Of a DNA stretch of 64,000 nt, positions 17,886 through 25,916 are shown one piece after another (within the stretch, counting starts at the first letter, position 1; each line of letters begins with the position of its first letter). Location: contig CANNGA010000007.1 in the NCBI GenBank assembly GCA_947504035.1, positions 1 through 64,000 of the forward strand. The letters are read 5' to 3'. Source of the DNA: an uncultured Flavobacteriaceae bacterium (lineage in GTDB: Bacteria > Bacteroidota > Bacteroidia > Flavobacteriales > Flavobacteriaceae). The notes beneath the pieces were generated by a model. It made no database searches. It saw only the letters and a program-made list of their open reading frames with translations, and was not told where the DNA came from. Position numbers and translations under genes: made by a program.

Positions 17886-18584
17886 ATGCTAAACATACTC
17901 ATACAAGCAGCTCAAGAAAGCCCAGAGTTAGAAGAAGGTGCACCAGTAGAAAAAACACTTTCCATTATAGAATTGATAAGTAGTGGTGGTGCTGCTGGAC
18001 AGGTTATTATCGCGATCCTGTTCTTGTTACTAATTATGGCGATATACATCTATTTTGAACGTATTTTTGCGATAAAAGCAGCCTCTCAAATTGATGCTAA
18101 TTTTATGAATCAGATTAAAGATCATGTGAGTAACGGTAAAATAGATGCAGCGCAAATGCTTTGTGCGCAGGCCAATTCGCCTGTATCACGATTAATAGGA
18201 AAAGGGATTACCCGTATAGGAAAACCTCTAGCAGACATCAATACAGCGATAGAGAACGCAGGCCGTTTAGAAGTCTATGGTTTAGAAAAAAATGTAAGTG
18301 TACTCGCTACGATTTCTGGTGCTGCACCTATGATTGGATTTCTAGGAACGGTTATAGGAATGATTCTCTCCATTTTTGAAATTGCAAACTCTGGTGGACA
18401 AATAGATATTAAATTATTAGCCGATGGTTTATATACGGCAATGACAACTACAGTAGCAGGTCTTATTGTGGGGATTGTAGGTTATATTGCTTATAACCAT
18501 CTCGTTGTTAAAACCGATAAGGTGGTATACCAAATGGAAGCCAATTCGTTAGAGTTTTTAGATCACTTAAATGAACCCGTATGA
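17886..18584 (+). CDS. exbB: MotA/TolQ/ExbB proton channel protein
   Basis: A 232-residue subunit of the inner-membrane motor that uses the proton gradient to energise TonB. Three membrane segments are visible: ~35-55 (VIIAILFLLLIMAIYIYF), ~135-165 (ATISGAAPMIGFLGTVIGMI, the conserved channel signature) and ~180-205. The last codons overlap the start of exbD by 4 bp, and a TonB gene follows, so an ExbB-ExbD-TonB assignment is preferred over TolQ or MotA. Confidence 0.92.
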   Translation: MLNILIQAAQESPELEEGAPVEKTLSIIELISSGGAAGQVIIAILFLLLIMAIYIYFERIFAIKAASQIDANFMNQIKDHVSNGKIDAAQMLCAQANSPVSRLIGKGITRIGKPLADINTAIENAGRLEVYGLEKNVSVLATISGAAPMIGFLGTVIGMILSIFEIANSGGQIDIKLLADGLYTAMTTTVAGLIVGIVGYIAYNHLVVKTDKVVYQMEANSLEFLDHLNEPV

Positions 18585-18973
18585 ATTTAAGAGGACGCAA
18601 TAAAGTAACCCCAGAATTCAATATGTCGTCTATGACCGATATTGTATTCTTGTTACTTATCTTTTTCATGCTAGCATCTACACTTGTAACAACAAATGCT
18701 ATAGATATTCTATTGCCTAAAGCGAGTGGAAAGACAGAAAATAAGAAGTCTGTCGCTGTGAGTATAAAAAAAGATCTCACCTATTATATCGATCAAAATC
18801 GAGTAGGTGTTAGTGTATTAGAAAATCAACTTTTAGCAGCATTGTCTAAAGAAGACAAGCCAACTATTGTATTGCGTGCAGAGAAATCGGTACCTGTAGA
18901 GCATGTTGTAAAAGTAATGGATATCGCCAATAGAAATAAATTTAAGGTGATTCTTGCTGTAAAGCCCAATTAA
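18581..18973 (+). CDS. exbD: Biopolymer transport protein ExbD/TolR
   Basis: A 130-residue partner of ExbB. One N-terminal membrane segment (VFLLLIFFMLASTLV, ~24-38) is preceded by MSSMTDIVFLL, whose Asp (~21) is the proton-carrying residue of the family. The rest is a small periplasmic domain (TIVLRAEKSVPVEHVVKVMD). Its ATG overlaps the exbB stop by 4 bp, implying coupled translation. Confidence 0.93.
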   Translation: MNLRGRNKVTPEFNMSSMTDIVFLLLIFFMLASTLVTTNAIDILLPKASGKTENKKSVAVSIKKDLTYYIDQNRVGVSVLENQLLAALSKEDKPTIVLRAEKSVPVEHVVKVMDIANRNKFKVILAVKPN

Positions 18974-19009
18974 ATAGAAAACACATAAAGCAAGCACACT
19001 TAAAAGTGT

Positions 19010-19858
19010 ATGAAATACTTAAAGACAAAACACGAACGTAATTCTGCAAAGATCACCGCTTTAATAGCGCTTATTGTGGTGTTGTTATTATTTGTCGTTG
19101 GGCCACCTTATATGGATCCGCCAGAGGAATACGGTATCGCTGTAAATTTTGGTACCAGTAGTTTTGGAAGTGGTAAAATACAGCCCACAAAGCCCATAAA
19201 GTCCGAGCCTAAGGTTGTGGAGGAAACACCCCAACCAGAAGCCTCTAAAGCAGAACCAACCAAGGCTGCGGAAGCTCAAGAAGAGGTGATAACAGAAGAA
19301 AATGCAGAAGCTATTGCGATAAAAAAGCAAAAAGCCGCAGAAGCTAAAGCGAAGGCTGTTGCAGAGGCCAAAGCCAAAGCCGAAGCAGAGCGTATTGCAA
19401 AAGAAAAGCGAGAGCAAGAAGAAAAGAAACGAAAATTAGACGCCTTAATTGGTGGCGTAAGTAAGTCTAAAGGTACAGAGACTGGAGGTGAAGGCGACGA
19501 TACAAAGGCAGGAGATAAAGGGCAGCTAGATGGCAATCCCTATGCGCCGAGTTATTTTGGAGGCAAAGGCTCTGGTAGTGGCGGTGTAGGTTATGGTTTA
19601 AAAGGGCGTGGACGTGCTTCTTTTAATATATTGCCTCAAACATGCAACGAATCTGGGTTGGTTATCGTTAAAATTGTAGTGAATAGAGCAGGTCATGTTG
19701 TAGAGGCTGTACCAGGCGTTAAAGGAACTACCAATCGTGCCAAATGCTTGTTAGAGCCTGCAAAGAAAATTGCACTGTCTCATAAATGGCCTTCCAACTC
19801 CAAAGCACCTACGCGACAACTAGGATTTGTGAGCGTTAACTTCGAACTTAGTCAATAA
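19010..19858 (+). CDS. TonB-like energy transducer
   Basis: A 282-residue protein with one N-terminal membrane anchor (ITALIALIVVLLLFVVGPP, ~15-33). A long charged Pro/Lys/Glu/Ala-rich periplasmic spacer (~60-145, with repeated AKAKAEAER-type helices) is followed by a Gly-rich linker and a compact C-terminal domain (NILPQTCNESGLVIVKIVVNRAGHVVEAVPG), which fits TonB C-terminal folds. It follows exbD by 36 bp. TonB links the ExbBD motor to outer-membrane receptors such as SusC-type porins. Confidence 0.85.
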   Translation: MKYLKTKHERNSAKITALIALIVVLLLFVVGPPYMDPPEEYGIAVNFGTSSFGSGKIQPTKPIKSEPKVVEETPQPEASKAEPTKAAEAQEEVITEENAEAIAIKKQKAAEAKAKAVAEAKAKAEAERIAKEKREQEEKKRKLDALIGGVSKSKGTETGGEGDDTKAGDKGQLDGNPYAPSYFGGKGSGSGGVGYGLKGRGRASFNILPQTCNESGLVIVKIVVNRAGHVVEAVPGVKGTTNRAKCLLEPAKKIALSHKWPSNSKAPTRQLGFVSVNFELSQ

Positions 19859-19863
19859 TACAC

Positions 19864-21081
19864 ATGAATTATAAGGATACACTAGATTGGATGTTTACAC
19901 AACTGCCAATGTATCAAAAGCAAGGCAAGAGTGCTTATAAGGCAGATTTGTCCCGCACACTTAAACTTGCCAAACACCTTGGCAATCCGCAGCAAAAATT
20001 TAAATCAGTACACGTAGGTGGTACGAATGGTAAAGGCTCTACAAGCCATATGATAGCTTCTATTTTACAAGAAGCAGGCTATAAGGTAGGTTTGTATACA
20101 TCACCACATTTAAAAGATTTTAGAGAGCGTATTCGAATAAATGGTGCTGTTGTGACAGAACGTTTTGTAATTGAATTTATAGCACAGCATAAATCGTTTT
20201 TTGAGGCACATAAGTTTTCATTTTTTGAAATGACGGTAGGGATGGCGTTTGCTTACTTTGCACAAGAACAAGTAGATGTTGCAGTGGTAGAAGTAGGACT
20301 GGGCGGCCGTTTAGATTCTACAAACATCATTACACCAGAACTTGCCGTAATTACCAATATAGGCTTAGACCACACTCAGTTTTTGGGAGATGCTTTAGAA
20401 TTAATAGCAGGAGAGAAAGCAGGTATTATAAAACCTGAAGTGCCTGTGGTGATTGGAGAGACACATCCTGCAACCAAGCCTGTATTTGATGCTAAGGCGA
20501 CTGCTGTGGGGACTAAAATTGTGTATGCCGATCAATTGGCGTCTGCAGCATATAAATCTGATATGATAGGAAGTTATCAAACTAAAAATATAAAAACAGC
20601 CTATCAAAGCATAAAGGAACTCCGTTTAAAAGGGTATTCACTCACGGAGCGTCATGTTGAAAGCGGTTTTTTAAACGTTATGGCTAATACGGGATTACTA
20701 GGCCGTTGGCAAGTTTTAAATACAGCGCCTAAAACCGTTTGCGATACAGGACACAATAAAGAAGGCCTAACTTATGTCATGGCACAGCTCTTAAAAGAAA
20801 CCTATAGTGCATTACATATTGTATTTGGCGTTGTAAAGGATAAAGATGTACAGACTATTGTTGATGTATTACCTAAAACAGCAAGGTATTATTTTTGTAA
20901 GCCAGAAATTTCTAGAGGAAAGCCTGCAACGGATTTAAAAAACGAATTAGAGCCTTTTGGACTCTATGGAGAAGCGTATAATTCTGTAAATGAAGCGTAT
21001 AAAAGTGCTTTAAAAAAGGCGTCTAAGACCGATTTTATTTTTATTGGAGGCAGCACATTTGTCGTTGCAGAAATTATTTGA
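19864..21081 (+). CDS. folC: Dihydrofolate synthase / folylpolyglutamate synthase
   Basis: A 405-residue Mur-ligase-like enzyme adding glutamate to dihydropteroate and folates. The ATP loop is VGGTNGKGSTSHM (~51-63), followed by GLYTSPHLKDFRERIRING and VEVGLGGRLDSTNI, classic FolC signatures. ITNIGLDHTQFLGDALELIAGEKAGIIK carries the lysine region. The C-terminal Rossmann domain includes CDTGHNKEG. It starts 5 bp after the TonB gene, so it probably shares its transcript. Confidence 0.95.
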   Translation: MNYKDTLDWMFTQLPMYQKQGKSAYKADLSRTLKLAKHLGNPQQKFKSVHVGGTNGKGSTSHMIASILQEAGYKVGLYTSPHLKDFRERIRINGAVVTERFVIEFIAQHKSFFEAHKFSFFEMTVGMAFAYFAQEQVDVAVVEVGLGGRLDSTNIITPELAVITNIGLDHTQFLGDALELIAGEKAGIIKPEVPVVIGETHPATKPVFDAKATAVGTKIVYADQLASAAYKSDMIGSYQTKNIKTAYQSIKELRLKGYSLTERHVESGFLNVMANTGLLGRWQVLNTAPKTVCDTGHNKEGLTYVMAQLLKETYSALHIVFGVVKDKDVQTIVDVLPKTARYYFCKPEISRGKPATDLKNELEPFGLYGEAYNSVNEAYKSALKKASKTDFIFIGGSTFVVAEII

Positions 21082-21100
21082 AACTTTTTTCAAAAAAGTT

Positions 21101-21130
21101 TTTGCAGATCTAAAAACAAGTGTATATTTG
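21101..21130 (+). promoter_or_regulatory. tRNA-Val promoter
   Basis: TTTG (21101-21104), 18 bp spacer, TATATTTG (21123-21130): a textbook Bacteroidota promoter (TTTG / TANNTTTG), 14 bp before the tRNA. Confidence 0.8.
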
Positions 21131-21144
21131 CACACCGATAACAA

Positions 21145-21219
21145 GGGCGCGTAGCTCAGTTGGTTCAGAGCACTTGGTTTACACCCAAGGGGTCAGGGGT
21201 TCGAATCCCTTCGCGCCCA
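21145..21219 (+). tRNA. tRNA-Val (anticodon TAC)
   Basis: A 75-nt cloverleaf. Acceptor GGGCGCG pairs with CGCGCCC, followed by discriminator A; the D-arm is GTAGCTCAGTTGGTTCAGAGC. The anticodon stem CTTGG/CCAAG encloses TTTACAC with anticodon TAC, reading valine. The T-arm is GGGGTTCGAATCCC. CCA is not encoded. It marks the left edge of the accessory island. Confidence 0.97.
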
Positions 21220-21224
21220 CAGAA

Positions 21225-21258
21225 AAATCCTAAAGCATTTGCTTTAGGATTTTTTATT
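21225..21258 (+). terminator. tRNA-Val terminator
   Basis: AATCCTAAAGC, loop ATTT, GCTTTAGGATT, then a run of T: a strong intrinsic terminator six bases after the tRNA. Confidence 0.92.
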
Positions 21259-21261
21259 TTT

Positions 21262-21523
21262 AGACATCTTCGCAAAATCAAATTTTTATTTCATTACACA
21301 CACACAACTTTTGGACTTGATCCTATACAAGACGGTACAGGATAGTGAATTCTAAATATATGCCTATTTTTCTGTTCTTTTAATATAAAAAACTAAAAAT
21401 AATTGTGATAATTAAATGCAATCCACAGAAATCATTTTTTTAAACGATAATACTTTTACATAAGGGTTAAAATTGCTCCCTTAAAAAACAAAAGCATTAA
21501 TTAACTAAAACTAAATTTGAACT
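21262..21523. repeat. Upstream part of duplicated unit, copy 1
   Basis: The leader of glycosidase copy 1 recurs before copy 2. One block begins GCAAAATCAAA and ends TTTTGGACTTGATC (copy 2 at 25305-25351). A second begins TACAGGATAGT (copy 2 from 25760) and a third runs from ~21430 to the start codon. In copy 2 about 407 bp with an IS1595 relic separate the first two blocks. The repeat starts right after the tRNA-Val terminator. Confidence 0.8.
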
Positions 21524-23371
21524 ATGAAAAATCAAAAAAACGCTTTAATGTGTTTACTAATGCTGTTTGCGCTATCTCTTAGCCATAATGCGCAAGTAAC
21601 AGTATCGACCAACTTTACTAACTCTAGCAATAATAAAGGTGTAATGAGAGATTTCCATAATACTTTTATTAGAACACACCAGTATAGCAGTGGCAGAACA
21701 ACACCTGGATACCGGTCTCCCTTTTTTAATGGAGATGGTATTAGTTTAGTAAGAACTTTAGGAGGTATTCGAGAATCTAACATGAACCCTGTACCTGCGC
21801 AGCAATTTGATTCTTATGTATGGAATGGAAGTGAATTTGTAACAGACTTTACAACATTGAGAGGATGGATAAACACAGGTGGTAATGGTAGAGCAGTACG
21901 TATGATTGTACTAGACCAACCTTCTTGGGATTTTCAAAGAGATGAAAATGGCGTTTTACCTGGTAACACATACAATGTAAGAACTTATGGTAATGGGGAA
22001 CCACCTTTTGACGGCTTAGGCAGTACCCCTAGAGATAAAGGTTTCAGAAGATGGCTAGCCTATTTAAAAGAAGCTATGGAAGCCATTGTAGATCAGCTTA
22101 ACTCACAAGGTGTTAACCCTAATGATGTTCAATATTGTATAGGGCGCGAAATAGGTACATTTGCGCACTGGACTGGAAGTCGAAATGAGTTTTTTAGATT
22201 TTATAGGGCATCTATTAACGTTGTTAGACAAGTATTACCTAATGCAAAGGTTGGTAGTCATTTTTTATGGCAATCTGCAACTTCTCAAACCGCTAATGAT
22301 GATACATCTTGGCAAGAAGATTTTATAGCCTATTGCGCAAACAATAACGTTCCTTATGATTTTCTTGCTGTATCGTATTATCCTATAGTAAATAGACCAA
22401 ATAGTGATCTAGACAATATTTACAATTTAGATTGGGCACCTATACTAGAGCATCCACAATGGGATAGTAATGCCAAATTACAGCTGCACGAGCATAGATT
22501 GGTTGATCAAATCTCGGGTAACACTACCGTACCTGCTACAGCAGATAAGCAAAATGCATTCTTTATAGGAATGGTAAAAACGGTAATAGATAATGGTTTA
22601 GACCAAGTACATCACTGGGATACAGGGCAACAGTACGAACCTAGCATGGGAGTTGTGCGTGAGCTAATAGCAAATGGGAATGAGTACTATACAGGGGCAA
22701 AATCTGGAAGACCTACTAACAACAATACGTTAATTAATGCTATTTTTACAAAAGCTGGCCCTAATACTTACGAAATAATAGTGTCAAACTTTTTAAGAGC
22801 TTTAAACACCCCTGCTGTAACACAGGAGGTAAGAATAGATGCTGTAATTAATGCTCCTAGAGGCACTAGAGTTTCGATAGAAAAACAATTTTTTAATGCT
22901 GGTATAGTTACTTCTAATTCTGAAAGATTTGGCTCTGAAACATTAACCAATTCAAGTTTGCGACGCACTACTTTCGGGGGTAATAATTCTAGATCTACTG
23001 TAAGAATAACCGAGTCACTTCCGAGTTGGACGTGGGCTAAATACAGAATTACTTTCAATTCTAATTCAGCTAAAGACAATGTAAATGCCAAACCAATAAA
23101 CGAAGATGCATCGGCAACAGCGTTAGACAACAAAGACATTATAGTGTACCCAAACCCTGTTAACTCAGAGACTTTTAGTATTAAACTAAAAGGAATGGAA
23201 AATGCCAACATCACAATTACAAATACATTAGGAAAAGTGATACGCCAAATGACCACTAAAGAAAGTACTATCAAGTTTAAAAAAGGTGGTCTATTTAAAA
23301 GCGGCATTTATTTTATTCTTGCAAAAGATAGTGATGGTAGAAGCGTCACTTCAAAACTTGTAATTGAATAG
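21524..23371 (+). CDS. Secreted TIM-barrel-like glycoside hydrolase with T9SS sorting domain, copy 1
   Basis: A 615-residue secreted enzyme. Signal peptide is residues 1-23 (LLMLFALSLSHNA). The body resembles clan GH-A barrels: YCIGREIGT (Glu209, candidate acid/base) lies before an EFFRFYRASINVVRQVLPNA helix, and LQLHEHR (Glu323, candidate nucleophile) follows a strand 114 residues later. The family is not identified; GH39-like arrangement is only a guess. The C-terminal ~80 residues, from VYPNPVNSETFSIK, form a T9SS type A sorting domain. It is ~96% identical to the copy at 25917; I count 22 differences, including Phe213 here versus Glu213 there. Confidence 0.75.
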   Translation: MKNQKNALMCLLMLFALSLSHNAQVTVSTNFTNSSNNKGVMRDFHNTFIRTHQYSSGRTTPGYRSPFFNGDGISLVRTLGGIRESNMNPVPAQQFDSYVWNGSEFVTDFTTLRGWINTGGNGRAVRMIVLDQPSWDFQRDENGVLPGNTYNVRTYGNGEPPFDGLGSTPRDKGFRRWLAYLKEAMEAIVDQLNSQGVNPNDVQYCIGREIGTFAHWTGSRNEFFRFYRASINVVRQVLPNAKVGSHFLWQSATSQTANDDTSWQEDFIAYCANNNVPYDFLAVSYYPIVNRPNSDLDNIYNLDWAPILEHPQWDSNAKLQLHEHRLVDQISGNTTVPATADKQNAFFIGMVKTVIDNGLDQVHHWDTGQQYEPSMGVVRELIANGNEYYTGAKSGRPTNNNTLINAIFTKAGPNTYEIIVSNFLRALNTPAVTQEVRIDAVINAPRGTRVSIEKQFFNAGIVTSNSERFGSETLTNSSLRRTTFGGNNSRSTVRITESLPSWTWAKYRITFNSNSAKDNVNAKPINEDASATALDNKDIIVYPNPVNSETFSIKLKGMENANITITNTLGKVIRQMTTKESTIKFKKGGLFKSGIYFILAKDSDGRSVTSKLVIE

Positions 23372-23404
23372 ATAGAAAACGTAATATTTTAAATGATATA
23401 TTAA

Positions 23405-23434
23405 GGTGGTAAATCTCGTATTTACCACCTTTTT
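23405..23434 (+). terminator. Terminator after glycosidase copy 1
   Basis: GGTGGTAAAT (23405-23414), loop CTCGT, ATTTACCACC (23420-23429), then TTTTT. The same terminator follows copy 2. Confidence 0.92.
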
Positions 23435-23599
23435 CATGAAAACAGTAGCATCCTAAACGTTATAGAAAAGTATGTTATATTATTTAAAAAATAATTTGAC
23501 GCGTATTAGTATGTGAGTCTACACCAAACATTATATATTAAGGAGAGCTTAGAAGACCTGCTCATATTAAAGACGAAGCAAAATAATTACAAAGCACTA

Positions 23600-23900
23600 C
23601 AATACAGAGCAGAGCAATTTAAAATTATAGTATAGACAATGCTGCTTTTCATTCTACCAAAAATATTGAAGTTTTTGAGAATATTTTCTTGATAAATAGT
23701 CCTCCATGTACTCCAGAATTAAACCCATACGGACAAGTTTGGGGGTATATCAAACAAAGGTTCAAAAATCAATGCTTTGAGAATTTAAATAAACTTAAAC
23801 AATGGCGCTGTCAGATGGGTAACACCATGGCTAAAGAAACTGAAAATCTATTGTGAATAGTAAACACTATTTGAATAGTTTTTATACGACATTTAATATT
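23600..23900 (+). pseudogene. IS630-family transposase remnant 1
   Basis: Decayed C-terminal third of an IS630/Tc1-type DDE transposase. Translated pieces read DNAAFHSTKNIEVFENIF and TPELNPYGQVWGYIKQRF, the latter being the D..PELNP..Q.W family signature. A frameshift and stops (TAG after KIIV; TGA after the QMGNTMAKETENL stretch) interrupt it. The 5' part is missing, truncated at the same point (GAGCAATTTAAAATTATAG) as remnant 2. It lies downstream of glycosidase copy 1. Confidence 0.8.
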
Positions 23901-23908
23901 TAAATTAA

Positions 23909-24328
23909 TGTTACCTGACTTGCCTAAGTAAAAAACGATTTTCAAACTATAATCATAAACTTAAAATAGCACGAGATTTTGAGGCTATACGTTTTGGTGT
24001 TTACAGAACAAGAAATGAAGGTCCTAAAATAGTAGGATTAGCCGATTATCAGACGCATACTTCAACGTGGGATTATATAACAACAATGAACGATGATGCT
24101 TGGCGAGTCTATGATGGGTTTTTTATCCACCAAGGTTCTAATAATCCCTTATCAGGTAGTTATGGTTCTATTGGATGCATAGAAATATGTGGTTTAGGGG
24201 AATGGGATCGATTTAATGATACAATTAAAAAATTAACAGGACTAAATAGTTTAACTCAAGTGAGTTATGATAAATTAGTAACTGTTGAATATGAAAGAGC
24301 TGAACGTCCTTCATTAAAACGTTTATAA
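23909..24328 (+). pseudogene. 5'-truncated YkuD-like (L,D-transpeptidase-fold) effector fragment
   Basis: The frame is open from 23909 but the first ATG is 24086, and protein-like sequence (FSNYNHKLKIARDFEAIRFG) continues upstream of it, so the 5' end is lost. The C-terminal part has IHQGSNNPLSGSYGSIGCIEI. This resembles the YkuD catalytic pattern H-x(n)-S-H-G-C with Ile in place of the second His, the Cys being the nucleophile. The next gene, 2 bp away, is a lipoprotein, as for cell-wall-targeting toxins with periplasmic immunity proteins. I read it as a displaced toxin tip; that function is inferred. Confidence 0.5.
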
Positions 24329-24330
24329 AG

Positions 24331-24985
24331 ATGAAACTGATATTTATTAACTTATTTGTTATACTAACCCTAAATAGTTGTAAAGGTAATACTAATCAAA
24401 ATGAAGAATTAATTTTTGATAAAGTCTCATTAAAAAGTATAGAAAAAAAGTGATTCAATACGACCTATCAAAATTTACAATATTGTATATGATAGGAATC
24501 AAAATAATAGTTCAAAACAACTATCACTGTTTATTGAAAATTTAGATAATTCATATAAAGATAATAGTTTAATTAAAGATGAAGAATACATAAACAGAAG
24601 ATTAAAAAGTTATCAATCTAAAAGATTTGCTAAAAGTTTGATGAATGATTTTTATAACGAAAATTTTACAAAAACAACACAAAAAAATGTTTCCTTTCTA
24701 ACTAAAGAGCAATTTAAAGTTCAAGGGAATATAAGAGTTGAAGAATGGTTTTTTAAAGATGAAGCAACAGCTATTTCGTGTATTAAAAGTCTAAAAAGTT
24801 ATAGAGAACGAGAAATCCACTTTAAGTTCATTAGTTGGATATGGATACAACAAAAAAATAAACTCTTTTTTATTTTTACCACTGACTTTATGGTAGATTC
24901 TGAACCTATGCAGACTATGAAATTACATTTGTTAGATGTAATTAAAGAAGGAAAACAAGATTATGATATTATAGAAATGGATTAG
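24331..24985 (+). pseudogene. Frameshifted lipoprotein gene (possible immunity protein)
   Basis: ATG at 24331 begins a lipoprotein signal (MKLIFINLFVILTLNSCKG, lipobox Cys). The frame stops at 24451-24453 right after a run of seven A (24443-24449). Removing one A joins it to the downstream frame, which continues SDSIRPIKIYNIVYD through to IIEMD at 24985, about 217 residues in all. It is either a one-base pseudogene, slippage expression, or a sequencing error. It starts 2 bp after the YkuD-like fragment, suggesting an effector-immunity pair. No known family recognised. Confidence 0.65.
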
Positions 24986-25304
24986 AATATATTGTTACGT
25001 TATAAATTCTAAGTATAAGATGAATTATCAAATAAAAACCAACGTACAATAACTAAGAAGCATATAGAGAGCCAGCAGGCAGGCTATAGGCCTTGTTAAC
25101 TGATCCGTTTCGGATAGCCCCAAGCCTTATGAGTTAAACGTTTTTAAGGTAAGATTGGTTTGGTAAAATAGCTGTAATTTTAGTTCTGGGTTTTAAGTGC
25201 GATAGTGTTGTTAGAGTGCTACCATTCATTTTTAAGAGCGATGCTCTTATTGTTTTTGTTTTACACTGCTTTTTAGCCTTTTTCTTTAGTTTTAGACATT
25301 TTGC
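24986..25304. other. Intergenic stretch with a palindromic element
   Basis: No gene. An element at 25041-25107 (AACGTACAATAACTAAG ... GTTAACTGATCCG) has a relative at 30711-30774. A short hairpin, TAAGAGC-GAT-GCTCTTA (25233-25249), followed by TTGTTTTTG could be a terminator. Confidence 0.5.
25041..25107. repeat. Palindromic repeat element, copy A
   Basis: 67 bp related to 30711-30774: both share TAAAAAC-AACG at the left, TAAG-GCATAT inside and GTTANCTGATCCG at the right. A partial copy of the right end (GTTACCTGA) is at 23910. They bound gene fragments like cassette ends. Function unknown. Confidence 0.5.
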
Positions 25305-25381
25305 AAAATCAAAAATTTATTTCATTTCACACACAACTTTTGGACTTGATCTTTTTTTTGGTTGCTATTAACAGAAATAGA

Positions 25382-25612
25382 GTCTTATACCATACAAGAA
25401 AATAAAGATTAAAATTTTCCATAATCGTGCCACTTCTTAAAGTGATACGTTTTCTACATGTCTTGCATTTTTAACTTATCCTGCTTTTTATAGAATAATA
25501 CTCGGTACGCTCACATTTTACAGATAACGCTTTGTTTATCTCGTTCTGATTTGAAATGGGCTATACATGACGCTTCGTCTCCAAAGTTTGCGGTAAAACC
25601 GAATAGATTCAT
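25382..25612 (-). pseudogene. IS1595-family (ISXO2-like) transposase N-terminal remnant
   Basis: On the minus strand, ATG at 25612 begins MNLFGFTANFGDEASCIAHF, the zinc-ribbon start typical of IS1595 transposases. After a stop and a frameshift the other frame continues KCKTCRKRITLRSGTIMENF then FLVWYKT, which matches the second zinc-ribbon cysteines and the GTIME motif. The catalytic domain is absent. It accounts for the ~407 bp by which the copy 2 leader exceeds the copy 1 leader. Confidence 0.75.
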
Positions 25613-25916
25613 GTCTTAATTTTTCATTTAAGATAACTCCTCTTTAAAATATAAGAAATTACAAATGTTAAATGTTGTAATTATCAAAAACCAATAAAAC
25701 AAATACTACGTATATGCTATTGACTGAAAAACATACAAATTTAAATACAAGCAAAACTGTACAGGATAGTAAACTCTAAACGCACATTTAATTTGTAGTT
25801 TTTTAATACAAAAAGAAATTATTTTTTTTAAACGATAACACTTTTACATAAGGGTTAAAATTGCTCCCTTAAAAAAACAAAAGCATTTATTAATTAACTA
25901 AAACTAAATTTGAACT

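Noticed and set aside
19088-19536. ORFs on the minus strand opposite the TonB gene
   Set aside because: They are mirror frames of a low-complexity Lys/Glu/Ala region.
22768-23307. 179-codon minus-strand ORF opposite glycosidase copy 1
   Set aside because: It is the antisense frame of a clear coding gene and recurs only because the gene is duplicated.
25041-25107. Integron attC site
   Set aside because: The palindrome is suggestive but its ends (GTTAACT, GTTATCT) do not fit GTTRRRY and no integrase is in the window.
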